Source: Gallibacterium faecale (GTDB lineage: Bacteria; Pseudomonadota; Gammaproteobacteria; Enterobacterales; Pasteurellaceae). From it: a stretch of 24,341 bases of DNA. Location of the stretch: the NCBI RefSeq assembly GCF_027920745.1, contig NZ_JAQIBB010000065.1:1-24341 (forward strand). Reading direction: 5' to 3'. The notes beneath the pieces were generated by a model, which saw nothing but the letters and a program-made list of their open reading frames with translations, was not told the DNA's origin and did no database searches. The position numbers and the translations under genes were made by a program. The number at the start of each line of letters is the position of its first letter. The first letter of the stretch is position 1. Shown here piece by piece: positions 14,614 to 21,598 of the stretch.

Positions 14614-17220
14614 ATGGGCAAGTCATTAGTTATTGTTGAATCACCAGCAAAAGCCAAGACAATTAATAAATATTTAGGTAGTAATTATGTTGTGAAATCA
14701 AGTGTTGGGCATATTCGAGATTTGCCCACTTCTGGTAGTGCAACAGGCGAAAAAGCAAAAGCTATTTCAACAAAAGGATTGAGTGCGGAAGAAAAAGCAG
14801 TAATCAAACAACAAAAAGAACAAGATGCTTTAGTCAAACGCATGGGAGTTGATCCTTATCATAATTGGAAAGCGAATTATCAAATTTTGCCAGATAAAGA
14901 AAAAGTTGTTGCTGATCTTAAAGCATTGGCTAAAAAATCAGACCATATCTATCTTGCAACCGACTTGGATAGAGAAGGAGAAGCTATCGCATGGCATTTG
15001 CGAGAAGTGATTGGTGGCGATGATGAACGTTTTAGCCGAGTTGTATTTAATGAAATTACTAAAAATGCAATTACCCAAGCCTTTAGCAAACCAGAACAAT
15101 TAAATATGGATCGGGTTAATGCACAACAAACACGTCGTTTCCTAGATCGTGTGGTTGGTTTTATGGTTTCCCCTTTATTATGGAAGAAAGTTGCTAGAGG
15201 ATTATCCGCCGGGCGGGTACAATCAGTAGCAGTAAAATTGCTGGTAGAGCGTGAACGTGAAATTAAAGCATTTCAACCAGAAGAGTATTGGGAAATTGCG
15301 GTTGATACACAAAATTCTAACCAACAACCTTTACCATTTGAAGTTACACATTACCAAGGCAAAGTATTACAGATTGCGAATGAACAAGCAGCACAATCAG
15401 CTGTTGCGCAATTAGAAAAAGCAAATTACGTTGTCACAGAAGTTGAAACAAAGCCGACACAATCTCGAGCAAAAGCACCATTTATCACTTCAACCTTACA
15501 GCAAACTGCAAGTACACGCTTAGGCTTTGGTGTGAAAAAGACCATGTTATTAGCTCAACGCTTGTATGAAGCAGGTTACATCACCTATATGCGTACTGAC
15601 TCAACTAATTTGAGTCAAGATGCATTAACAATGGCACGAAATTATATTACTGAACATTTTAGCGCTGCGTATTTACCAGAAAAACCAAACTTCTATTCCA
15701 GCAAAGAGAATGCACAAGAAGCACATGAAGCGATTCGTCCTTCTGATATCAATTTAAAAGCAGATGATTTGCAAGGAATGGAAAAAGACGCTATTCGTTT
15801 ATATGATTTGATTTGGCGTCAATTCTTAGCTTGTCAAATGACAGCTGCAAATTATGACTCCACAACATTAACCGCGAGTGCAGCAGATTATACGTTGAAA
15901 GTAAAAGGGCGTGTATTGCGTTTTGATGGTTGGACGAAAGTATTGCCGCCAATGGGAAAAAATGCAGAAGATCGCGTTTTACCTGAAGTAAAACAAGGGG
16001 AAATCTTAACATTGGTTGCGGTTAATCCAAGCCAACACTTTACTAAACCACCAGCACGTTATACGGAAGCGGCATTAGTGAAAGAGTTAGAAAAACGCGG
16101 TATTGGCCGTCCATCAACTTATGCCTCTATTATTTCTACTATTCAAGAACGTGGTTATGTGCGTACAGAAAACCGTCGCTTTTATGCGGAAAAAATGGGG
16201 GAAATTGTTACCGATCGTCTGAATGAATCTTTCGCAGATTTAATGAATTATGACTTTACTGCAAATATGGAAAATGTGTTAGACCAGATTGCAGAAGGTA
16301 AAGCAGATTGGAAACAACAACTTAATCAATTCTTTAAAGATTTTTCTACCCAATTATCACAAGCAGAATTGGATGAACTTGAAGGGGGAATGAAGTTAAA
16401 TCATTTGGTGGAAACTAATATTCCTTGCCCAACTTGTGGTCGTCCAATGGCAATTCGCACTGCAAGTACAGGCGTATTTTTAGGTTGTACTGGTTATGCG
16501 TTACCACCAAAAGAACGCTGCAAAACAACGATTAATTTAATTCCAGAAGCAGAGTTATTGAATGTACTTGATGATAATTCAGAAACCAAAGCATTGATGG
16601 AACGCAAACGTTGTCCAAAATGTGGCACTGCAATGGATAGTTATCTTATTGATGCTCATCGAAAATTACACGTATGTGGTAATAATCCAAATTGTGATGG
16701 CTATATTGTAGAAGAGGGCGAATTTAAGATTAAAGGATATGATGGCCCCGTTGTTGAATGTGACAAATGTGGTGCAGATATGCATCTTAAATTAGGTCGT
16801 TTTGGTAAATATATGGCGTGTACGCAATGTGATAATACACGTAAAATTTTGAAAAATGGTGAAGTTGCACCGCCAAAAGAAGATCCGATTCCATTCCCAG
16901 AATTGAAATGTGAAAATGCGGATGCGTATTTTGTTTTACGTGATGGGGCGAGTGGTGTGTTTATGTCAGCACATAACTTCCCGAAATCACGTGAAACTCG
17001 TCCAGCAAAAGTGGCTGAGTTAGCGCAATATCGTGAGCGTTTACCGGAAAAACTACAATATTTAGCAGACGCACCGCAATTTGATCCAGAAGGTAATCCG
17101 GCATTAATTCGCTTTAGCCGTAAAGAAAAACGTCAATACGTAAATTCAGAAAAAGACGGTAAAGCCACAAAATGGATTGTGGATTATATTGATGGGCAAT
17201 GGATAGAACGTAAAAAATAA
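14614..17220 (+). CDS. topA: DNA topoisomerase I
   Basis: Type IA topoisomerase that relaxes negative supercoils. The 868-aa product has the usual order: N-terminal Toprim domain (LVIVESPAKAKTINKYLG, and ATDLDREGEAIAWHL with the metal-binding DxD), the catalytic domain with the nucleophilic tyrosine Y325 in GYITYMRTDSTNLS, and the KRGIGRPSTYASII segment. Three four-cysteine zinc ribbons follow (CPTC, CPKC and CDKC, from about residue 607 to 745), then a C-terminal ribbon-like region. Length equals that of E. coli TopA (865). ATG start with no strong Shine-Dalgarno; GAAAGAG lies some 15 nt upstream. Single gene; about 90 bp separate its stop from the Mo-cofactor leader. Confidence 0.98.
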   Translation: MGKSLVIVESPAKAKTINKYLGSNYVVKSSVGHIRDLPTSGSATGEKAKAISTKGLSAEEKAVIKQQKEQDALVKRMGVDPYHNWKANYQILPDKEKVVADLKALAKKSDHIYLATDLDREGEAIAWHLREVIGGDDERFSRVVFNEITKNAITQAFSKPEQLNMDRVNAQQTRRFLDRVVGFMVSPLLWKKVARGLSAGRVQSVAVKLLVEREREIKAFQPEEYWEIAVDTQNSNQQPLPFEVTHYQGKVLQIANEQAAQSAVAQLEKANYVVTEVETKPTQSRAKAPFITSTLQQTASTRLGFGVKKTMLLAQRLYEAGYITYMRTDSTNLSQDALTMARNYITEHFSAAYLPEKPNFYSSKENAQEAHEAIRPSDINLKADDLQGMEKDAIRLYDLIWRQFLACQMTAANYDSTTLTASAADYTLKVKGRVLRFDGWTKVLPPMGKNAEDRVLPEVKQGEILTLVAVNPSQHFTKPPARYTEAALVKELEKRGIGRPSTYASIISTIQERGYVRTENRRFYAEKMGEIVTDRLNESFADLMNYDFTANMENVLDQIAEGKADWKQQLNQFFKDFSTQLSQAELDELEGGMKLNHLVETNIPCPTCGRPMAIRTASTGVFLGCTGYALPPKERCKTTINLIPEAELLNVLDDNSETKALMERKRCPKCGTAMDSYLIDAHRKLHVCGNNPNCDGYIVEEGEFKIKGYDGPVVECDKCGADMHLKLGRFGKYMACTQCDNTRKILKNGEVAPPKEDPIPFPELKCENADAYFVLRDGASGVFMSAHNFPKSRETRPAKVAELAQYRERLPEKLQYLADAPQFDPEGNPALIRFSRKEKRQYVNSEKDGKATKWIVDYIDGQWIERKK

Positions 17221-17311
17221 TTTGATATTGGATAATTCCTTTGCGGATAACATCAATAGGTTATTGCAAGCGTTTATCCAAAATTTTAAAATCAATTTAA
17301 GTTTTTTTAGC

Positions 17312-17411
17312 ATACTCCGAGCTAGTTGACCTAAGTCTTTTTGATATGGTGGCTATGCCAAACACGAAAGTGTTTCACGGATAGATTGGAAACGGTCTAT
17401 CCCCTCGTATT
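17312..17411 (+). ncRNA. Moco (molybdenum cofactor) riboswitch in the moaA leader
   Basis: The leader is highly structured, unlike its AT-rich surroundings. Visible are an outer helix CGAG/CTCG (17318-17321 with 17404-17407), a small TGGC/GCCA hairpin (17350-17360), a 5-bp AACAC/GTGTT hairpin with a GAAA loop (17361-17374), and a 10-bp hairpin GGATAGATTG/CGGTCTATCC with a second GAAA loop (17379-17402). The ACTCCGAG entry, paired GNRA tetraloops and place just before moaA match the Moco RNA class, which lowers moa expression when cofactor is present. The moaA Shine-Dalgarno (AGAAAGG) begins a few bases after the last helix. Called from pattern recall, not a covariance search. Confidence 0.8.
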
Positions 17412-17424
17412 TAGAAAGGTGTTT

Positions 17425-18444
17425 ATGCAACAATATAATAGTCACATTATTATCCCTACCGAAGATCGCCTTGTTGATACCTTTAATCGACAATATTTTT
17501 ATCTTCGCCTTTCCATTACCGATGTTTGTAATTTTAAATGTAATTACTGTTTACCTAATGGATATCAACCGCCAAGCGATAAACGTATGTTTTTAAGTGT
17601 GGTTGAGATTGAACGTTTAGTCAGAGCATTTGCCCATTTGGGAACAGAAAAAGTTCGGATTACTGGCGGTGAGCCGACTTTGCGTAAAGATTTTTTACCG
17701 ATTGTAGAAGCGATTCGTCAGCAGCAAAATATTAAAAAAATTGCATTGACTACTAATGGCTATCGAATGGCAAAAGATGTTGCAGCTTGGAAAGCAGCAG
17801 GTGTTGATTCAATCAATGTGAGTGTGGACAGCTTAGATCCACGCTTATTTCATTTAATTACAGGTGAAAATAAATTAGCGGATATTTTGCAAGGTATTGA
17901 AAAAGCGTTTGCAGTTGGCTATGACAAAATTAAAGTCAATGCGGTATTAATGAAAAACCTGAATGAGCAAGGTTTTAATGAGTTCTTGCATTGGGTCAAA
18001 GATCAACCCATCCAAATGCGTTTTATTGAATTAATGCAAACTGGAGATATGGATCACTTCTTTGCTAAACATCATCTGTCAGGCGCAATTCTTAAACAAA
18101 AATTACTCGATACAGGTTGGCAATTACAACGTAAACATCATACTGATGGACCAGCGCAAGTATTTAAACATCCAGATTATGTCGGTGAAATTGGTTTGAT
18201 TATGCCGTATGAGAAAGATTTCTGTGCAAGTTGTAATCGACTTCGGGTATCCGCGCAAGGCAAATTACATCTCTGTTTATTTGGTGAGGAAGGAATTGAT
18301 ATTCGCCAATGGTTACAAGATGATGATCAACAGTTTGAATTACAACAGGCGTTAATTACCGCTTTACAAGGTAAAAGAGAACACCATTTCCTCCATCAAG
18401 GTGATAGCGGGATTCGTAATCATCTTGCTTCAATCGGTGGATAA
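17425..18444 (+). CDS. moaA: GTP 3',8-cyclase MoaA (radical SAM)
   Basis: First enzyme of molybdopterin synthesis: with S-adenosylmethionine it rearranges GTP to 3',8-cyclo-GTP, which MoaC converts to cyclic pyranopterin. The 339-aa product has the N-terminal radical-SAM cluster motif CNFKCNYC, the SAM-contacting TGGEPTLR, and the C-terminal second [4Fe-4S] motif CASCNRLRVSAQGKLHLC. It ends in the essential double glycine (SIGG). I place the start at ATG 17425, which has AGAAAGG six to ten nt upstream and the usual family length; the open frame continues upstream to a TTG at 17341, but that stretch is the structured leader. First gene of moaACDE; no moaB is present, as is common in this group. 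Confidence 0.96.
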   Translation: MQQYNSHIIIPTEDRLVDTFNRQYFYLRLSITDVCNFKCNYCLPNGYQPPSDKRMFLSVVEIERLVRAFAHLGTEKVRITGGEPTLRKDFLPIVEAIRQQQNIKKIALTTNGYRMAKDVAAWKAAGVDSINVSVDSLDPRLFHLITGENKLADILQGIEKAFAVGYDKIKVNAVLMKNLNEQGFNEFLHWVKDQPIQMRFIELMQTGDMDHFFAKHHLSGAILKQKLLDTGWQLQRKHHTDGPAQVFKHPDYVGEIGLIMPYEKDFCASCNRLRVSAQGKLHLCLFGEEGIDIRQWLQDDDQQFELQQALITALQGKREHHFLHQGDSGIRNHLASIGG

Positions 18445-18464
18445 AAATCAATTACGGAACAATT

Positions 18465-18950
18465 ATGAGTCAATTTACACATATTAATCATGCTGGTGAA
18501 GCAAATATGGTTGATGTGTCTGCGAAAGCAGATACTGTACGTGAAGCAAGAGCTGAAGCTTATGTTTTTATGGCAGCAGAAACTTTAGCAATGATTATTG
18601 AAGGGAAACACCATAAAGGTGATGTATTTGCTACCGCACGAATTGCGGGTATTCAAGCAGCTAAGCGTACTTGGGAACTGATTCCATTATGTCACCCTTT
18701 ATTATTGAGCAAGGTTGAAGTGTCCTTAACAGCGGAACCAGAACATAACCGAATTAGAATCGAAAGTTATTGTAAATTAACGGCAAAAACGGGAGTAGAG
18801 ATGGAAGCTTTAACTGCTGCATCAGTCGCTGCATTAACAATTTATGATATGTGTAAAGCTGTGCAAAAAGATATGCGAATTGAAGGGATCCGTTTGCTAG
18901 AAAAATTAGGTGGAAAATCAGGACATTTTAAGGCGGAAGCATCATGTTAA
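18465..18950 (+). CDS. moaC: Cyclic pyranopterin monophosphate synthase MoaC
   Basis: Converts the MoaA product 3',8-cyclo-GTP into cyclic pyranopterin monophosphate. The 161-aa product matches E. coli MoaC in length and motifs: MVDVSAKADTVREARAEA near the N-terminus, GIQAAKRTWELIPLCHPLLL (active-site region with the conserved LCHPL), and GVEMEALTAASVAALTIYDMCKA with the conserved aspartate and lysine. Forms a hexamer in the cytoplasm. ATG start with GGAAC eight nt upstream, 20 nt after moaA. Its 3' end overlaps moaD by 7 nt, suggesting translational coupling. Confidence 0.97.
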   Translation: MSQFTHINHAGEANMVDVSAKADTVREARAEAYVFMAAETLAMIIEGKHHKGDVFATARIAGIQAAKRTWELIPLCHPLLLSKVEVSLTAEPEHNRIRIESYCKLTAKTGVEMEALTAASVAALTIYDMCKAVQKDMRIEGIRLLEKLGGKSGHFKAEASC

Positions 18951-19189
18951 AAGTTGTTTTTTTTGCACAAACAAGAGAGTTAATTGGTGAAGCAGAATTA
19001 TCTTTACCCGCTGAGTATACAGATGTGGAAGCATTACGCCAAGAATTAAGTAAACGTGGTGAGCGTTGGGAGCTTGCTCTAAATTCAGGCAGAATTTTAG
19101 CTGCAGTTAATCAGAATTTAGTTCCATTAAATACGCCAATTAAATCTGGTGATGAAGTGGCATTTTTCCCACCTGTCACAGGAGGTTAA
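18944..19189 (+). CDS. moaD: Molybdopterin synthase small subunit MoaD
   Basis: Ubiquitin-like sulfur carrier of molybdopterin synthase. Its C-terminal glycine is adenylated and thiocarboxylated (by MoeB plus a sulfurtransferase), then delivers sulfur to cyclic pyranopterin inside MoaE. The 81-aa product has the beta-grasp pattern starting MLKVVFFAQTRELIG and ends in the required Gly-Gly (PPVTGG). It starts within the last codons of moaC (ATGTTAA overlap) and its stop lies one base before the moaE ATG. moeB is not in this window. Confidence 0.96.
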   Translation: MLKVVFFAQTRELIGEAELSLPAEYTDVEALRQELSKRGERWELALNSGRILAAVNQNLVPLNTPIKSGDEVAFFPPVTGG

Positions 19190-19190
19190 T

Positions 19191-19643
19191 ATGGCGGAAA
19201 TCAAGATTAGTGTGCAAACAGATCCATTTGATCAACAACATATTTATCGTTGGGCCTCTGAATTAGCAGAAACTGGTGCAACAGTTATTTTTATTGGTAA
19301 AGTTCGTGATATGAATTTGGGTGATGCTGTATCAGGATTATATTTAGAACATTATCCAGCAATGACAGAAAAAGCGTTACGTGAAATTGCGGAGCAAGCA
19401 GCACAACGTTGGGAATTGCAGCGGATTTATATTGTGCATCGAGTAGGGCAACTTTATACTGGTGATGAAATTGTCGCCGTTGCTGTGAGTTCTGCTCATC
19501 GCGGTAATGCATATCAAGCGAATGAATTTATTATGGATTATCTCAAAGTAAAAGCACCATTCTGGAAAAAAGAAACTACCCCAGAAGGAGATCGTTGGTT
19601 AGATAGCCGACACAGCGATGAACAAGCTGCCGAAAAATGGTAA
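19191..19643 (+). CDS. moaE: Molybdopterin synthase catalytic subunit MoaE
   Basis: Catalytic subunit that, with two MoaD, inserts two sulfurs into cyclic pyranopterin to make molybdopterin. The 150-aa product equals E. coli MoaE in length and matches it throughout: TVIFIGKVRDMNLGD, LEHYPAMTEKAL, VGQLYTGDEIVAVAVSSAHR and FIMDYLKVKAPFWKKE with the active-site lysines near residue 120, ending EQAAEKW. I use ATG 19191, which has GGAGG five nt upstream; a longer frame opening at 19149 lies wholly inside moaD. Last gene of moaACDE, closed by a stem-loop 11 nt after the stop. Confidence 0.97.
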   Translation: MAEIKISVQTDPFDQQHIYRWASELAETGATVIFIGKVRDMNLGDAVSGLYLEHYPAMTEKALREIAEQAAQRWELQRIYIVHRVGQLYTGDEIVAVAVSSAHRGNAYQANEFIMDYLKVKAPFWKKETTPEGDRWLDSRHSDEQAAEKW

Positions 19644-19653
19644 TCCTATTGAT

Positions 19654-19682
19654 AACATACCAACCGAACAGGTTGGTATGTT
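19654..19682. terminator. Stem-loop between convergent moaE and yfbV
   Basis: A 12-bp perfect stem, AACATACCAACC/GGTTGGTATGTT (19654-19665 with 19671-19682), closes a GAACA loop. It lies in the 40-bp gap between two convergent genes and just misses the yfbV stop codon. T-runs are short on both sides, so efficiency is uncertain although the stem is strong. Confidence 0.8.
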
Positions 19683-19683
19683 G

Positions 19684-20130
19684 CTAAATATCTTCCCAAA
19701 AAGACGTATCTAAACGCTTTTCCGCCCTTTGTAATAACATCACAAGATGATAAAAAGTCGGTTTATCAGGCATAGGTGGTAATGCTTCATATAAACTCAC
19801 TTGCTGATAAATTTTTTCATACCAAGTTAATGTTGCACTATTCAATGGTTTCTGAGCCCGTTTGCCTAGCCAATAAAAACCTTGTAATGGTAAAGAGCAG
19901 AGAAATATTATCGTTAATAATGTGCTTGCAAAACTGGCTATAGAGTAACCTAACATAAAATATTGCCAACCTAAGGTAAACAGTAGTAATGGCATCAATA
20001 ATTGTTGGGCAAAGCGAGTAGCCTTGATAATACGGGGTTCAGGAAAGATCATATTCAGTTTTTTTAACCTAGAGAGCTTACTCCAGGCATCTGCATAGGA
20101 AATCCCAAGTTTAATTGTCTTAAATAGCAT
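19684..20130 (-). CDS. yfbV: UPF0208 inner-membrane protein YfbV
   Basis: Inner-membrane protein that in E. coli helps confine the chromosome's terminus (Ter) macrodomain, apparently counteracting MatP spread; its mechanism is unclear. The 148-aa product has the family pattern: an N-terminal amphipathic part (KLGISYADAWSKL), the EPRIIKATRFA motif, two adjacent membrane helices at about residues 47-65 and 68-88, then LPLQGFYWLGKRAQKPL and a cytoplasmic helical tail ending in LDTSFWEDI. It sits back to back with ackA, the same arrangement as in E. coli (yfbV-ackA-pta). ATG start with no good Shine-Dalgarno, which suggests low expression. Confidence 0.92.
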   Translation of the reverse strand: MLFKTIKLGISYADAWSKLSRLKKLNMIFPEPRIIKATRFAQQLLMPLLLFTLGWQYFMLGYSIASFASTLLTIIFLCSLPLQGFYWLGKRAQKPLNSATLTWYEKIYQQVSLYEALPPMPDKPTFYHLVMLLQRAEKRLDTSFWEDI

Positions 20131-20263
20131 TTTATTTTGTACTTTTGCCTAAATAATAGCTGATTAAATTACACTTTTTTTATAAAAATTAAAAAAAATT
20201 TTATTTTTGCTGCGTGAGGAAATTTATTTTTTGGCCATAACAGTGTATCCTATCCGCCAACAA

Positions 20264-20292
20264 AAACAGGCGCCTTGTTTATTAAAACAGGT
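20264..20292. repeat. Direct repeat AAAACAGG upstream of ackA
   Basis: Two copies of AAAACAGG (20264-20271 and 20285-20292) start exactly 21 bp apart, two turns of the helix, in the 195-bp gap between yfbV and ackA; a GGCGCC palindrome follows the first copy. Such spacing suits binding of a regulator to one face of the DNA, but I know no regulator with this site. It could be chance. Confidence 0.25.
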
Positions 20293-20325
20293 TACTATTC
20301 ATTCAACAAGAGATAGGTTATTTCA

Positions 20326-21534
20326 ATGACGCAAAATCTTATTCTTATTCTTAACTGTGGAAGTTCTTCTTTAAAATTTGCTATTTTAAATCCTGAAACT
20401 GGAGAAGAGAAGCTATCTGGTTTAGCAGAAGCATTCCATCTTCCAGATGCGCGTATTAAATGGAAATTACATGGTGAAAAAGGAAATGCAGAATTAGGCG
20501 CAGGCGCAGCACATAGTGAAGCACTTGATTTTATCGTAAACCACATTTTCCCATTAGATCCATCTCTTAAAGATAGCATTGCTGCTATTGGACACCGTAT
20601 TGTTCATGGTGGCGAACGTTTCACAGCATCAACTATTGTTGATGAAAGCGTTATTGAAGGTATCCGTGATGCAATTCAATTTGCGCCATTACACAACCCA
20701 GCACACTTAATTGGGATTGAAGAATCTTTCAAAATGTTCCCTGAGTTAAAAGATAAAAATGTGGTCGTGTTTGATACTGCATTCCATCAAACTATTCCTG
20801 AAGAAGCTTTCCTTTATGCATTACCATATTCAATGTATAAAGAACATGGTGTTCGTCGTTATGGTGCACACGGAACTAGCCATTATTATGTGACTAAAGA
20901 AGCTGCAAAACGCTTAAATATTGCAGAAGATAAAATTAATGCAATTACTTGCCACTTAGGAAATGGTGGTTCTGTTTCCGCAATTCGTCATGGTAAATGT
21001 GTTGATACATCTATGGGATTAACACCATTAGAAGGATTAGTAATGGGTACTCGTTGCGGTGATGTTGACCCAGCAGTAACTTTCTTTATGTCAAAAACAT
21101 TAGGTATGAGTATGGATGAAATTGAACAAACTCTTACCAAGAAATCAGGCTTACTTGGTTTAACAGAAGTAACCAGTGACTGTCGTTATGCAGAAGATAA
21201 TTATGATAAAGAAGAACCTGCAAAACGTGCTTTAGACGTTTATTGTTACCGTTTAGCGAAATATATCGGCGGTTATATGGCTGCTGTGGGTGAGCCACTT
21301 GATGCTATTATCTTTACTGGTGGTATTGGTGAAAACTCTGCACACGTTCGTGAATTAACCTTAAATCACTTGAAAGTATTCGGTTATAAATTAGATAACG
21401 AACGTAATCTAGCAGCACGCTTTGGTAATGAAGGTATTATTACCACTGATGATTCTCCAGTAGCAATGGTTCTACCAACTAATGAAGAATTAGTGATTGC
21501 GCAAGATACTGCACGTCTTTGTATCAACAAATAA
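20326..21534 (+). CDS. ackA: Acetate kinase
   Basis: Makes ATP and acetate from acetyl phosphate in fermentative and overflow metabolism, and the reverse when acetate is scarce. The 402-aa product has the ASKHA-fold phosphate signature NCGSSSLKFA (N10), then GHRIVHGG (arginine of the acetate site), VFDTAFHQT (catalytic aspartate), RYGAHGTSHYYV (histidine near 180), CHLGNGGSVSAI, GLTPLEGLVMGTRCGDVDP and FTGGIGENSAHVRE, ending NEELVIAQDT with the metal-binding glutamate. Full length. ATG start with an AGATAGG site 9-15 nt upstream. First gene of ackA-pta, with an intrinsic terminator after it. Confidence 0.98.
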   Translation: MTQNLILILNCGSSSLKFAILNPETGEEKLSGLAEAFHLPDARIKWKLHGEKGNAELGAGAAHSEALDFIVNHIFPLDPSLKDSIAAIGHRIVHGGERFTASTIVDESVIEGIRDAIQFAPLHNPAHLIGIEESFKMFPELKDKNVVVFDTAFHQTIPEEAFLYALPYSMYKEHGVRRYGAHGTSHYYVTKEAAKRLNIAEDKINAITCHLGNGGSVSAIRHGKCVDTSMGLTPLEGLVMGTRCGDVDPAVTFFMSKTLGMSMDEIEQTLTKKSGLLGLTEVTSDCRYAEDNYDKEEPAKRALDVYCYRLAKYIGGYMAAVGEPLDAIIFTGGIGENSAHVRELTLNHLKVFGYKLDNERNLAARFGNEGIITTDDSPVAMVLPTNEELVIAQDTARLCINK

Positions 21535-21542
21535 TTCTCGTA

Positions 21543-21577
21543 ACTGCCGATAATGTTATCGGCAGTTTATTTTTTTA
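21543..21577 (+). terminator. Intrinsic terminator between ackA and pta
   Basis: A 10-bp perfect stem, ACTGCCGATA/TATCGGCAGT (21543-21552 with 21557-21566), with a 4-nt loop (or 11 bp with a tighter loop), followed by TTATTTTTTT. It lies in the 64-bp gap within the expected operon, so pta is reached only by read-through or from its own promoter. Confidence 0.88.
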
Positions 21578-21598
21578 TTCCTTAGCAAGAAGGTTATT

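Noticed and set aside
17229..17281. TTGGATAA/TTATCCAA inverted repeat after topA as a terminator
   Set aside because: The arms are only 8 bp, 37 nt apart, with no T-run directly after; not a credible terminator.
17341..17424. N-terminal extension of MoaA from a TTG codon
   Set aside because: This stretch is the structured Moco leader, the extension resembles no MoaA, and ATG 17425 has a good ribosome-binding site.
19149..19190. N-terminal extension of MoaE
   Set aside because: It lies inside moaD in another frame; ATG 19191 with GGAGG gives the normal 150-aa protein.
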